Below are positions 32,300-39,620 of a DNA stretch of 64,000 nt, in pieces. The stretch covers positions 5,394,001 through 5,458,000 of the forward strand of contig NZ_JAOBTQ010000001.1 in assembly GCF_033366695.1 (NCBI RefSeq), read 5' to 3'. The notes below the pieces were generated by a model. That model did no database searches. It was not told the origin of the DNA and saw nothing but the letters and a program-made list of their open reading frames with translations. The translations under genes were made by a program, and so were the position numbers. The stretch's first letter is position 1; each line of letters starts with the position of its first letter. The DNA is from Streptomyces sp. SCL15-4. GTDB taxonomy: Bacteria; Actinomycetota; Actinomycetes; Streptomycetales; Streptomycetaceae.

Positions 32300-33321
32300 G
32301 TCGTGCTCCTTTGCACTGGGGAGGGGGTGGGAGGCTCACCGCACGAGCGGCGTACGACGAGCCGGGCGGGCAGCGTGACGGAGCGCGGGGTGCGCCCCTC
32401 GATCCGGTCGGCCAGCGCGCGTACGGCGGCCCGTCCCAGCTCACCGGTGGGCTGGGCGATCGCGGTGACCGGCGGATCGGTGTGCACGAACCACGGGATG
32501 TCGTCGAACGCGGCCAGCGCGATGTCGTCGGGCACCCGCAGGCCCCGCGCGCGTACGGCGTCCAGCGCGCCGAGCGCCATCAGGTTGTCGGCCGCGAAGA
32601 CGACGTCGGGCGGCTCCGGCAGATCGAGGAACCCCTCGGTCACGCGCCGTCCGCTCTCCGCCTGGAAGTCGCCCTGGCCTGTGTAGGCGCCGGGCAGAGG
32701 GAGCCCGTACTCGGCGAGCGCGGACCGGAAGGCCTCGACGCGCTCGCTGCCGGTGGTGGTGGCGGCGGGCCCGGCGATGATGGCGAGCCGCCGGTGCCCG
32801 AGCCCGTACAGATGCGCCACCAGATCCCGCACGGCGGCCCGTCCGTCGGCCCGCACGACGGGCACGTCCACGCCGGGGATCCACCGGTCGACGAACACCA
32901 TGGGAGTCCCCGCCCGGGCGGCGTCCAGCATCAGCGGCGATCCGCCGTCGGTGGGGGAGACGAGCAGCCCGTCGATCCGCCGGTCCAGCAGGTTCCGCAC
33001 GTGGTGGTCCTGCAGCTCCGGCCGCTCGTCGGCGTTCCCGATGATCACGCTGTAGCCGAGCGACCGGGCCTCTTCCTCGACGGACCGGGCCAGCTCGGTG
33101 AAGTAGGGGTTCAGCACGTCGCTGATGACGAGCCCGAGCGTGTGGGTCTGGTCGGTCCGCAGGGACCGCGCGACGGCGTTCGGCCGGTAGCCGAGGGCGG
33201 CCACGGCGGCCATCACCCGCTCACGGGCGTCGGCACTGACGGACGGGTGGCCGTTCAGCACGCGTGACACGGTGGCCACGGACACCCCCGCCGAAGCGGC
33301 GACATCCTTGATGCTCGCCAT
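32296..33321 (-). CDS. rbsR: LacI-family ribose operon repressor
   Basis: A 341-residue regulator. The DNA-binding part is ASIKDVAASAGVSVATVSRV then NGHPSVSADARERVMAA, and the effector domain includes THTLGLVISDVLNPYFTELA and FAADNLMALGALDAVRARGL. ATG 33321 is chosen because AGGAGG lies upstream and homologues start MASIKDV. It is the first gene of the rbs operon and is coupled to rbsA by a GTGA overlap. Two perfect LacI/CcpA-type palindromes lie 28 and 60 bp upstream, pointing to autoregulation of the entire operon, released by ribose or a ribose phosphate. Confidence 0.92.
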   Translation of the reverse strand: MASIKDVAASAGVSVATVSRVLNGHPSVSADARERVMAAVAALGYRPNAVARSLRTDQTHTLGLVISDVLNPYFTELARSVEEEARSLGYSVIIGNADERPELQDHHVRNLLDRRIDGLLVSPTDGGSPLMLDAARAGTPMVFVDRWIPGVDVPVVRADGRAAVRDLVAHLYGLGHRRLAIIAGPAATTTGSERVEAFRSALAEYGLPLPGAYTGQGDFQAESGRRVTEGFLDLPEPPDVVFAADNLMALGALDAVRARGLRVPDDIALAAFDDIPWFVHTDPPVTAIAQPTGELGRAAVRALADRIEGRTPRSVTLPARLVVRRSCGEPPTPSPVQRSTT

Positions 33322-33348
33322 CGCCGGCTCCACCTCCTCGTGGACTCG

Positions 33349-33394
33349 TGGAATCGATTACATCCCTGCCGTACGAGGATTGGAAACGATTACA
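33349..33394. promoter_or_regulatory. Two RbsR (LacI/CcpA-type) operators
   Basis: TGGAATCGATTACA (33349-33362) and TGGAAACGATTACA (33381-33394), read on the minus strand as TGTAATCGATTCCA and TGTAATCGTTTCCA. Both match the LacI/CcpA-type consensus TGNAANCGNTTNCA at all fixed positions. Centre-to-centre spacing is 32 bp, about three helical turns, which would allow cooperative binding over the rbs promoter. Confidence 0.7.
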
Positions 33395-33671
33395 CGAGGC
33401 GTGGGCAAGGGGGTGCGGGTGGCCGAAACCCAATCGTGACCGTGGGGGCCGGGGGTGGGGCCGGGGTGGTGGTGGCCGGGCGGTGCCGCGGGGGCCGTGG
33501 GCGGCGGCGGCCGGTCGGCGGCGGAGGGGCTGTCCTCGGTCCGTGCCGGCCGCCGACGCGGCCGCGGGCGGAATGACACAAATGAAAAAACGCTCTCCCT
33601 AAGGTTTTCCGGGAGGTGCGTTCACTCTTTTGCCACGCATCTGGAGGAGAGGCGGCTGCGTTAGCCCGAAT

Positions 33672-33935
33672 ATGACGACGACGAGGCTCCACAACCTGCT
33701 GCACCGGGACACGAGGAAGGATAACCGCTCGGCGAGCAGTTTGCTGACATTCAGTCCAACAATGCACCCGCCCGGTGGCGCCGACTCGGCGCACGAAGAT
33801 CACGCGGGAGCCGAACCTCCGGGGGCCGAGACGCTGCTGCGCGAATTCCTCGCGCTGCTGGAGGCGGCCCAGGAGGAACTGAACCAGCGGTGGAGCGCTC
33901 AGGAAAACACCGACTGCCACTCGGACCGCGCCTGA
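33672..33935 (+). CDS. Small acidic protein upstream of a DUF2637-like gene
   Basis: An 87-residue frame beginning MTTTRLHNLLHRDTRKDNRS and ending in an acidic helix (GAETLLREFLALLEAAQEEL, then NQRWSAQENTD). It precedes the membrane protein gene by 13 bp on the same strand. The start is uncertain: ATG 33672 has GGAGGAG only about 25 bp upstream, TTG 33630 has GGGAGG 11 bp upstream, and ATG 33762 is also possible. No family was recognised. Lower G+C around the start than in neighbouring genes suggests a promoter region just upstream (33395-33671, otherwise empty). Confidence 0.5.
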   Translation: MTTTRLHNLLHRDTRKDNRSASSLLTFSPTMHPPGGADSAHEDHAGAEPPGAETLLREFLALLEAAQEELNQRWSAQENTDCHSDRA

Positions 33936-33948
33936 CGGGGGAATTATT

Positions 33949-34725
33949 ATGAATCAAGAATATACGGGCCACTCCTTCACGCGACGTGAATGGTATGCCG
34001 ACCCGGCCCCGTACCCGGCGGCCACCGGCTGGTACGGCGGCCCGGCCGACTCCATGGGCTCAGGGGATGTGCTGGTACCTCCCGACGCCTACTGGGACCC
34101 GGCGGAGGAACTCGCCTTTCTCTTGCAGGAGGCCGTTCCGGCCGAACAGGCGGCCACGATCCCGCCGCCGCGCAGTGAGCCGTCATCCGGTGTCGACTTC
34201 GCCGACCCGATGGAGAATATGGCGCAGATGACCGCGCAGTTCTCGTCCGGCCCGAGCGCTTCCGCCGGGACGAGGCACCGGAAGAGGCGCGTGCCTCAGA
34301 CTCGCGTCACCTGGATGCGGGCCGGCAGCTTTGTGATCGCGGCGCTCGTGTCCGTCCTCGTGGCGATGGTCAGCGTATTCGGCGGAATGGCGGCCTACGG
34401 CCCGCTGCGGAATGCCACCACGGGTGTGAACGGCGGAATCGCCGCCTGGTGGCCTCTTCTCGTGTACGGCCCCTGGATGGCGGCCACGCTCTCCATCCTG
34501 AGAAATGCCCTGCATCAGCGCAGGGCCCTGCACTCGTGGTTCATCGTCCTGCTGTTTTCCTCGCTCGCGATGACCCTGTGCGTGCTCCAGGCCGACCGGA
34601 CCATCATCGGTGTCGCCGCGGCAGCCCTTCCCGCGTTCGCGTCACTGGCGTGCTTCCAGCAACTGGTCCGCCAAGTCACCCTGACCCTGCCCCCGAGCAA
34701 CGAAAAGCCCCGCCACCGCAGATGA
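33949..34725 (+). CDS. Membrane protein, DUF2637-like
   Basis: A 258-residue protein. The first 120 residues are polar, Pro/Tyr-rich and probably cytoplasmic (YADPAPYPAATGWYGGPADS). About four transmembrane helices follow from residue 125: MRAGSFVIAALVSVLVAMVS, AAWWPLLVYGPWMAATLSIL, SWFIVLLFSSLAMTLCVLQA and TIIGVAAAALPAFASLACFQ, ending QQLVRQVTLTLPPSNEKP. The helical block resembles the streptomycete DUF2637 (Spd-like) membrane family. A GGGGGA precedes the start. The function is unknown; related proteins occur near transfer or development genes. Confidence 0.7.
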   Translation: MNQEYTGHSFTRREWYADPAPYPAATGWYGGPADSMGSGDVLVPPDAYWDPAEELAFLLQEAVPAEQAATIPPPRSEPSSGVDFADPMENMAQMTAQFSSGPSASAGTRHRKRRVPQTRVTWMRAGSFVIAALVSVLVAMVSVFGGMAAYGPLRNATTGVNGGIAAWWPLLVYGPWMAATLSILRNALHQRRALHSWFIVLLFSSLAMTLCVLQADRTIIGVAAAALPAFASLACFQQLVRQVTLTLPPSNEKPRHRR

Positions 34726-34764
34726 CGCCGCGATGCTCTCGTGCACGGGGGAGGGGGCGGGGGC

Positions 34765-34806
34765 TCATCGCGAGCGGCGTACGACGAGCCGGCCGGCAGC
34801 ATGCCC
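34765..34806 (-). pseudogene. Tail-end relic of a LacI-family regulator gene
   Basis: On the minus strand this short stretch encodes AAGRLVVRRSR followed by a stop, the typical last residues of LacI-family regulators (rbsR ends LPARLVVRRSCGEP...). The DNA from 34739 to about 34800 also aligns with the end of rbsR (32310-32375), sharing GCGGCGTACGACGAGCC and a flanking G-rich run. Upstream coding sequence for a regulator is absent. Either a deleted LacI gene left its last codons here, or a piece of the rbsR 3' end was duplicated. Confidence 0.45.
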
Positions 34807-34962
34807 ATGCCGAGACGGCGGCACTGCCACGCGCATCGGCGGTCACCGAAGGTCCGACCGGGCCGCAGTGCCGGGGTCGGCGCACCTCGGTACGGCTACG
34901 GCGGCTGTCGTACCCGGGCCGGCCGCGCCGGGAGCGGCAAAGGACCGGGGCGGGCCCTCGGC

Positions 34963-35598
34963 TCAGCCGTCGTGGTGGGACACCGACGGGGAGGGAGAGG
35001 AAACCGGGGCGTTCCGCGACCAGAAGTCGGAGTGGACGTACGGGAGCCCGTTCGACTTGACGGCACGCGGGTCCAGGGGTTTCCGCGAAGGCTCGGTCAC
35101 CTTCGACTCGGCGACACAGGGAGAGACCACGTCGAAGCTGGCCTGCCCCGCGTAACCGAACTCCAGGCTGACCCGGAAACCGTTGGGCGCGGTGGCGAAG
35201 ATCGCCGGCATCTCCTTGTGGTTGCGCACCGACGTGATGGTGTAACCGAGCTTCTTCCAGTAGCGCTCCACAACGCCCAGGAAGTTGCCCCGACGCTCGC
35301 TCGAAATGATCGTCACCACGTAACGTCGGCGCGTGACCTGCCCGGTGCCGGTGGAGTCGTTCTTGGCGTCGGGGCATGCCGCCGCGTTCGACGGGCCTGG
35401 AACGGCCTCCACGGAAGGGTGGATCACCTTGATGATGGCGTCCAGCATCTCCTCCGCGTGGACGCCGGCCTCCTGCATGTCCATGTGAACCTCCTTCGCC
35501 GACCCTCCCCGATCACCCTTCTCGGCGCCATCGCCCACGAAGCCGCAACCAGAAACAAGGAGGGCCGTCACCAGAAGGCCCAAGGCGCGCTTCTTCAT
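34963..35598 (-). CDS. Lipoprotein of unknown function, last gene of a WXG/DUF1023 operon
   Basis: A 211-residue lipoprotein: MKKRALGLLVTALLVSGC with the lipobox LVSGC and modified C18. The mature part has a helical segment with EVHMDMQEAGVHAEEMLDAI and a mixed alpha/beta domain (RRRYVVTIISSERRGNFLGV, FRVSLEFGYAGQASFDVVSP). It contains one further pair of cysteines (AAACPD and SPCVAE). Its ATG overlaps the stop of the hydrolase gene (35595-35598), so it is co-translated with it. Position and secretion suggest a partner, folding helper or immunity-type protein for that hydrolase, but no family match is evident. Confidence 0.75.
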   Translation of the reverse strand: MKKRALGLLVTALLVSGCGFVGDGAEKGDRGGSAKEVHMDMQEAGVHAEEMLDAIIKVIHPSVEAVPGPSNAAACPDAKNDSTGTGQVTRRRYVVTIISSERRGNFLGVVERYWKKLGYTITSVRNHKEMPAIFATAPNGFRVSLEFGYAGQASFDVVSPCVAESKVTEPSRKPLDPRAVKSNGLPYVHSDFWSRNAPVSSPSPSVSHHDG

Positions 35599-37430
35599 CG
35601 ATATTCGTCCCACTTCACAAGTTCGGGCCGGTCGGCGACGAGGGCCGCGATGTTCGCGGCCGACTGAGGATCTTTCTCCGGGTTGAAGTAATTGGAATGT
35701 GCCGGTGTCGGTCCCTGTCCGTCGATCAGTGGCCTGGGACCGTCGGCGACCTGGAAGCGCCTGCCTCCGAACGCCTCGCTGGCCGGGTCCTTCCCGAACC
35801 AGAGGTCGTCGTCTCCCTGGTCGGCGAGGTCCCCGATCAGGTACGCCCCCAGCGGTCCGCCACCGAAGAAGCCCATGGTTCCCGCGATCGCCTCTTTCTT
35901 CGACGGCAGGTGGCTCACCGGGTCGTTCTCCGCGGCTCCGACGAAGACGTGGTCCTTACCGACCCCGAGTTGCTCTGCCTTGTCCACGCCCGTTCCCGGG
36001 CTGCCCAGCAGAATGATGTCGTCGGCCCCCGGAATGCCTCCCGGTTCCTGCGTCGCCGCGCCGACCAGGCGGGAACCGTATGAGTGCCCAATCGCCACGA
36101 GATGCGGATCCTTGTGGTCGTTGGTCGCCGCGAGCCCGGCCATGAACGAGTTGTACGCCGGGGCACCTTTCTTCGCCTTGTCGGCAGACATGACATCCGT
36201 GTCGGACGCCAGTGTGGGGAGATCGCCGGGCGCGGAGAGCTGGGGTGCGTCGTAGCCAAGCCACACGATGGATGCGCTGGAGGGGTCGTACTTCCGCGCG
36301 CCGACCGCCGTTTCGTGTGCCCGCCTCAGGTCATTCCTTGTGAAGTCGGTGTCCAGAGCGGTACCGAGCCCAGGTGCGTACGCGGACACGTTCCTGGACG
36401 TGTCAGGGTTCCCATAGGAGACGATGGCCCGGCCCAGTCCTTCGTCGCTGACTCCGAGCAGGTACATGGGCGGTTCTCCCGCGTTGGTGAGCCGTTGCGT
36501 GACATTGTCCTGAAGTTGCTGCCGAATGCTCTTGAGCGCATCCAACTGCGTCTTGGTCTTCTCGCCGTCCTCACCCGACAGCTTGCCTATGAGAATGTCC
36601 AGGTTCTCCCGGTTCACCTCGTCGCGCACGGCCGACGGGATGCCGTCCAGGTTGCCGATGTACTCGGGAAACGCTCTTTTGTACTCGTCGTGTTCCTCGC
36701 CACTGAGACTGTCCCACCACTCCTTGCGCTCGGCCGGCGACCTGTCGAGAGGAAGGCGGTCTCGGAGATAGTCCACCGCGGCCGTGCCGAGAGCCTCCGT
36801 GTCGGTGGCCACGTCGGTCCACGTCTTGGCGTCGACCGTCAGTCCCGGAGCCGCCTTCAGCTTCGTCAGCACCGCGCTGTATCGGTCGTCGATCTCCGCC
36901 GCTTCACGGAGAGCGCGCGAGATTCTGTTGGCGATGTCCTGCGCCTTGGCCTGGTGCGGGTTGGGATGGATCAGGCCGGACATGTCCGGACCCAGCCCGG
37001 GCCCGTGGTACATGCCGTCGTTCCCGATGGCAGTCCCGCCGGGGATGTCTTCACCGGTCAACTCGTTCTTACCATCGGCGGGAAAGGCCACACTGCCGTC
37101 CGCATGGACGGTGTAGGACAGTGCTTTCGCCTCGTCCAGTGCCTGCAGCACTTGGCGTTGTGGAGCGGCGATCTCCAAAGAAAAGGCATTCAGCGCGCCG
37201 CTGATTAGACCGCATTCGAGCTGCGTGTAGTGGAAGTTGTCGGACAGCTGCCGCAACTTCCGCTGTGCGGCATCTGCCGCCTCACCCTCGTTCGCCTCGC
37301 GGATCGCCTTGGCGATGTCCTTGTCGACACGCTCCCTCGCGGCATCAGCCGCGTCACTGATCGCACGGTAACCGTCCGCGGCGTCCGCGTACTCGGACGG
37401 CTTGATCTTCTGCAAGGTCTTGAGGTCCAT
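35595..37430 (-). CDS. DUF1023 alpha/beta hydrolase with N-terminal WXG-like helical domain
   Basis: A 611-residue protein. Residues 1 to about 250 are helical and polar with WXG100-superfamily character (KIKPSEYADAADGYRAISDA, LRQLSDNFHYTQLECGLISG). Residues about 330-611 form a DUF1023-type (PF06259) hydrolase: SASIVWLGYDAPQ, then VAIGHSYGSRLVG with nucleophile S450, IILLGSPGTGVDKAEQLGV, VFVGAAENDPVSH for the acid, and TPAHSNYF for the histidine. No signal peptide is visible, as expected for a WXG/ESX-type substrate or a cytoplasmic protein. It sits between a WXG-like gene (9 bp upstream) and the lipoprotein gene (4-bp overlap). Confidence 0.82.
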   Translation of the reverse strand: MDLKTLQKIKPSEYADAADGYRAISDAADAARERVDKDIAKAIREANEGEAADAAQRKLRQLSDNFHYTQLECGLISGALNAFSLEIAAPQRQVLQALDEAKALSYTVHADGSVAFPADGKNELTGEDIPGGTAIGNDGMYHGPGLGPDMSGLIHPNPHQAKAQDIANRISRALREAAEIDDRYSAVLTKLKAAPGLTVDAKTWTDVATDTEALGTAAVDYLRDRLPLDRSPAERKEWWDSLSGEEHDEYKRAFPEYIGNLDGIPSAVRDEVNRENLDILIGKLSGEDGEKTKTQLDALKSIRQQLQDNVTQRLTNAGEPPMYLLGVSDEGLGRAIVSYGNPDTSRNVSAYAPGLGTALDTDFTRNDLRRAHETAVGARKYDPSSASIVWLGYDAPQLSAPGDLPTLASDTDVMSADKAKKGAPAYNSFMAGLAATNDHKDPHLVAIGHSYGSRLVGAATQEPGGIPGADDIILLGSPGTGVDKAEQLGVGKDHVFVGAAENDPVSHLPSKKEAIAGTMGFFGGGPLGAYLIGDLADQGDDDLWFGKDPASEAFGGRRFQVADGPRPLIDGQGPTPAHSNYFNPEKDPQSAANIAALVADRPELVKWDEYR

Positions 37431-37439
37431 GCCCGTGGG

Positions 37440-37880
37440 TCACCGGCCCTTGCCCGGTTCTCCGGAGGCGGGACTGCTCTCGGATCCGACCCTGAGTCCC
37501 GTGATCTCGGCTTTGATGGCTTCGTCGGTCCTCAACTGGTCATGGCCCGTTTTGTTCAGTACTCCGGCCAGACCGCGGCACAGGTCGCCGATGTCGGTGA
37601 CACGGCGTTCCCACGATTCGTACACCCTCTTCTGGGCAGCCGCGGTAAGGCATACGGACCCCTCGTCCAAGCCCGCCTGCCCCTGTTCCAGCTTTGCCAG
37701 CGCCTTGCTGAGACTGTCCTGCAGCGAGCCGACGCCCTCACCGGCCGCAGACCACGCTGCTTTGTCGGACCGGAGTCTGTCCTTGCCGCCGCCGGCCATG
37801 GGTAACTGGTTGAGTTGCATGCGCGCGGAATGCCGATCGGCAGCGGTCGTCTTGAGCTGCTCCCACTCGTCCCACGCCAC
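37440..37880 (-). CDS. WXG-like helical protein
   Basis: A 146-residue all-helical protein. GTG 37880 is chosen: a G-rich site lies seven bases upstream and the protein then begins VAWDEWEQLKTTAADRHSAR, the style of streptomycete WXG-like proteins; an ATG at 37943 would add 21 unconvincing residues. Helices include DSLSKALAKLEQGQAGLDEG and YESWERRVTDIGDLCRGLAG. It precedes the DUF1023 hydrolase gene by 9 bp and probably forms a helical partner for its N-terminal domain, as in ESX-type heterodimers. That pairing is inference. Confidence 0.72.
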   Translation of the reverse strand: MAWDEWEQLKTTAADRHSARMQLNQLPMAGGGKDRLRSDKAAWSAAGEGVGSLQDSLSKALAKLEQGQAGLDEGSVCLTAAAQKRVYESWERRVTDIGDLCRGLAGVLNKTGHDQLRTDEAIKAEITGLRVGSESSPASGEPGKGR

Positions 37881-38008
37881 GCTTGGCCCCCCCAGGTCGT
37901 CGTGAAGCCCGCCGCACCGAAGTGTCCGACGGCGGTGATCCATTAGTCCGTTGGGAGGGTACGTGTGCCTGGTGTGCAGAGACATCCGCACTGGCCCCCA
38001 GTCGCCCG

Positions 38009-38024
38009 TGAGTATGTGTACTCA
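38009..38024. promoter_or_regulatory. Perfect inverted repeat in the divergence region
   Basis: TGAGTATGTGTACTCA is a perfect 6-bp inverted repeat (TGAGTA/TACTCA) around TGTG, A/T-rich against its surroundings. It lies 129 bp upstream of the WXG-like gene start, within the 307-bp noncoding gap 37881-38187, which otherwise shows nothing. A regulator-binding site is likely; the regulator is not identifiable. Confidence 0.45.
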
Positions 38025-38187
38025 TATGGGTTTCAGCCACTTGCATCCGGTCTCGGCCGGCTCGGTCTCCGTCAGGGAGCCGCACGGGCAACACCCGCCG
38101 AACCGCCCGCGCATGCGGCACCGAGGTCTCCTGCGATGCGCCCGGCCGACGATCCGGCGCACGCGGATCAGGAGGCGGGAACGGGGC

Positions 38188-38979
38188 TCAGCGGCGTACC
38201 GCCAGTGCCGCGCCCAGCAGGCGGGCCAGGACCTCCACCAGGCGGATGTCCTCCTTGCGGAGGTCGCCGGGGTTCGGCGCGTCGACGCACAGGACGCCGA
38301 ACGCGTCCTTGCCGGCGGCCGTGATGGTGGCGGTGATGTAGGTCTTGTACGAGTCGGTCTCCGGGCGCAGCTCCGGCGCGAGCGCGTCGACGTTCTCCAC
38401 GAACGTGCTCTTGCGGTCGTCCATCAGCTTGAGCAGGGACGCCCCGCGCGCCTGGTCCTCGCGGAACACCGTCCGCGGTGCCTCCGCCCGCCCCATCCAG
38501 AGCCCGGCCAGGCACTTCATCTCCCGGACACCGGGCGAACCCGGGGACGCCGGGGCGATCTCCAGGACGCAGGCGCGCGCGTTCTCCGGCCCGATGAGCT
38601 GGGCGGTGAGGGAGACGATGGCCAGCTTCATCTGCTGCTGGAGCGGACTGCGCGCGCTCTTGCTGTTCGCGCTGACGATCTCGCCGATGTGGTGGACCAG
38701 CACCGTGAGCACGTCTTCCATGGCCCCGCGGGCCCGCTCCGCGGCGGCCTTCGCGGCCTGTTCGGCGGTGACCAGGTCGCGCCGGGCGGCGACCGCCTCC
38801 TGCCGGGACATGATGACCGTGGCCACCGTGGCCAGCACGCCGACACCCATGATCGTCATGGCGATCCATATCGGCAGCTTCAGGCCAAGACCGAGGACGA
38901 TCGGCGCGACGTACGTGACGACGCCCAGCGTCCCCATCGTCGCCGTGCCCCAGCCCACGCGTAATCCACTCAAGGACAT
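38188..38979 (-). CDS. Membrane-anchored GAF-domain protein
   Basis: A 263-residue protein with two N-terminal transmembrane helices (TMGTLGVVTYVAPIVLGLGL and PIWIAMTIMGVGVLATVATV), a coiled-coil-prone linker (ARRDLVTAEQAAKAAAERAR) and a C-terminal GAF domain (YKTYITATITAAGKDAFGVL then CVDAPNPGDLRKEDIRLVEV). The GAF domain would sense a small ligand or redox state in the cytoplasm. No kinase or cyclase output domain is attached, so signalling would go through another protein. The ribosome-binding site before ATG 38979 is weak. Confidence 0.78.
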   Translation of the reverse strand: MSLSGLRVGWGTATMGTLGVVTYVAPIVLGLGLKLPIWIAMTIMGVGVLATVATVIMSRQEAVAARRDLVTAEQAAKAAAERARGAMEDVLTVLVHHIGEIVSANSKSARSPLQQQMKLAIVSLTAQLIGPENARACVLEIAPASPGSPGVREMKCLAGLWMGRAEAPRTVFREDQARGASLLKLMDDRKSTFVENVDALAPELRPETDSYKTYITATITAAGKDAFGVLCVDAPNPGDLRKEDIRLVEVLARLLGAALAVRR

Positions 38980-39282
38980 AGCGACGGAGCCTACACGCAG
39001 AGTTAGGCCATGTGGGTGCTTCCGTCGTTTCGGAGGGCGTGTCTCTGGGTATCAATACGGTGACGGAAGGTGTCCGGACCGTGACCGGGAAGTAGACGGC
39101 TCGTTCAGGGACGATGTCGGCCTCTTGAACCGGGCCGACAGTCAATCCGTAGGCCATACCGTCGGATTGACGCTGACAAGCCATCAGCCGAGACTGTACC
39201 GTCAACGCTTGGAGGGCGCATGCCGACCCAGAACGGCGGGAGCCACCCGTCCTCCGAGTCGAACCCGGGGGGGAGCGCGAGC

Positions 39283-39522
39283 ATGAGCACTGCGCACAGT
39301 GAGGTGTGGAGCGGGGTCGTCTTAGACACCGACCCGGCGGTACGCGAGTTCGAAAGAGACCCGGCCGAGTACATGAAGCGGAAAGCGACGGCGCTCCGCT
39401 CCGTCGATTTCGAGAGCGTGCGAGCGAGCCTCAGCGGATCCCATGAGCCGCGCACCTCGCTGCTCACGCGTCTGAAGACGCTGCTGTCGTCCGGCGACAA
39501 GGACGAGAAGAAGGCCGGCTGA
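39283..39522 (+). CDS. Small hydrophilic protein of unknown function
   Basis: A 79-residue polar protein (MSTAHSEVWSGVVLDTDPAV, REFERDPAEYMKRKATALRS, ..., LLTRLKTLLSSGDKDEKKAG). ATG 39283 follows a strong GGGGAG seven bases upstream; an upstream in-frame ATG at 39220 with GGAGGG three bases before it would give 100 residues. No Cys and no signal peptide. It has the size and N-terminal style of a short streptomycete regulatory or leader-like protein, but nothing decisive was seen. Confidence 0.6.
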   Translation: MSTAHSEVWSGVVLDTDPAVREFERDPAEYMKRKATALRSVDFESVRASLSGSHEPRTSLLTRLKTLLSSGDKDEKKAG

Positions 39523-39620
39523 AGCGCGAGCGGACACACCCCGCGCTCACCTGACCGTCCCGACGCGGTGACCACCGCCCGGCAAACCGGGCTGTCGGAC
39601 CCCACCGGTACCGTCGGACC

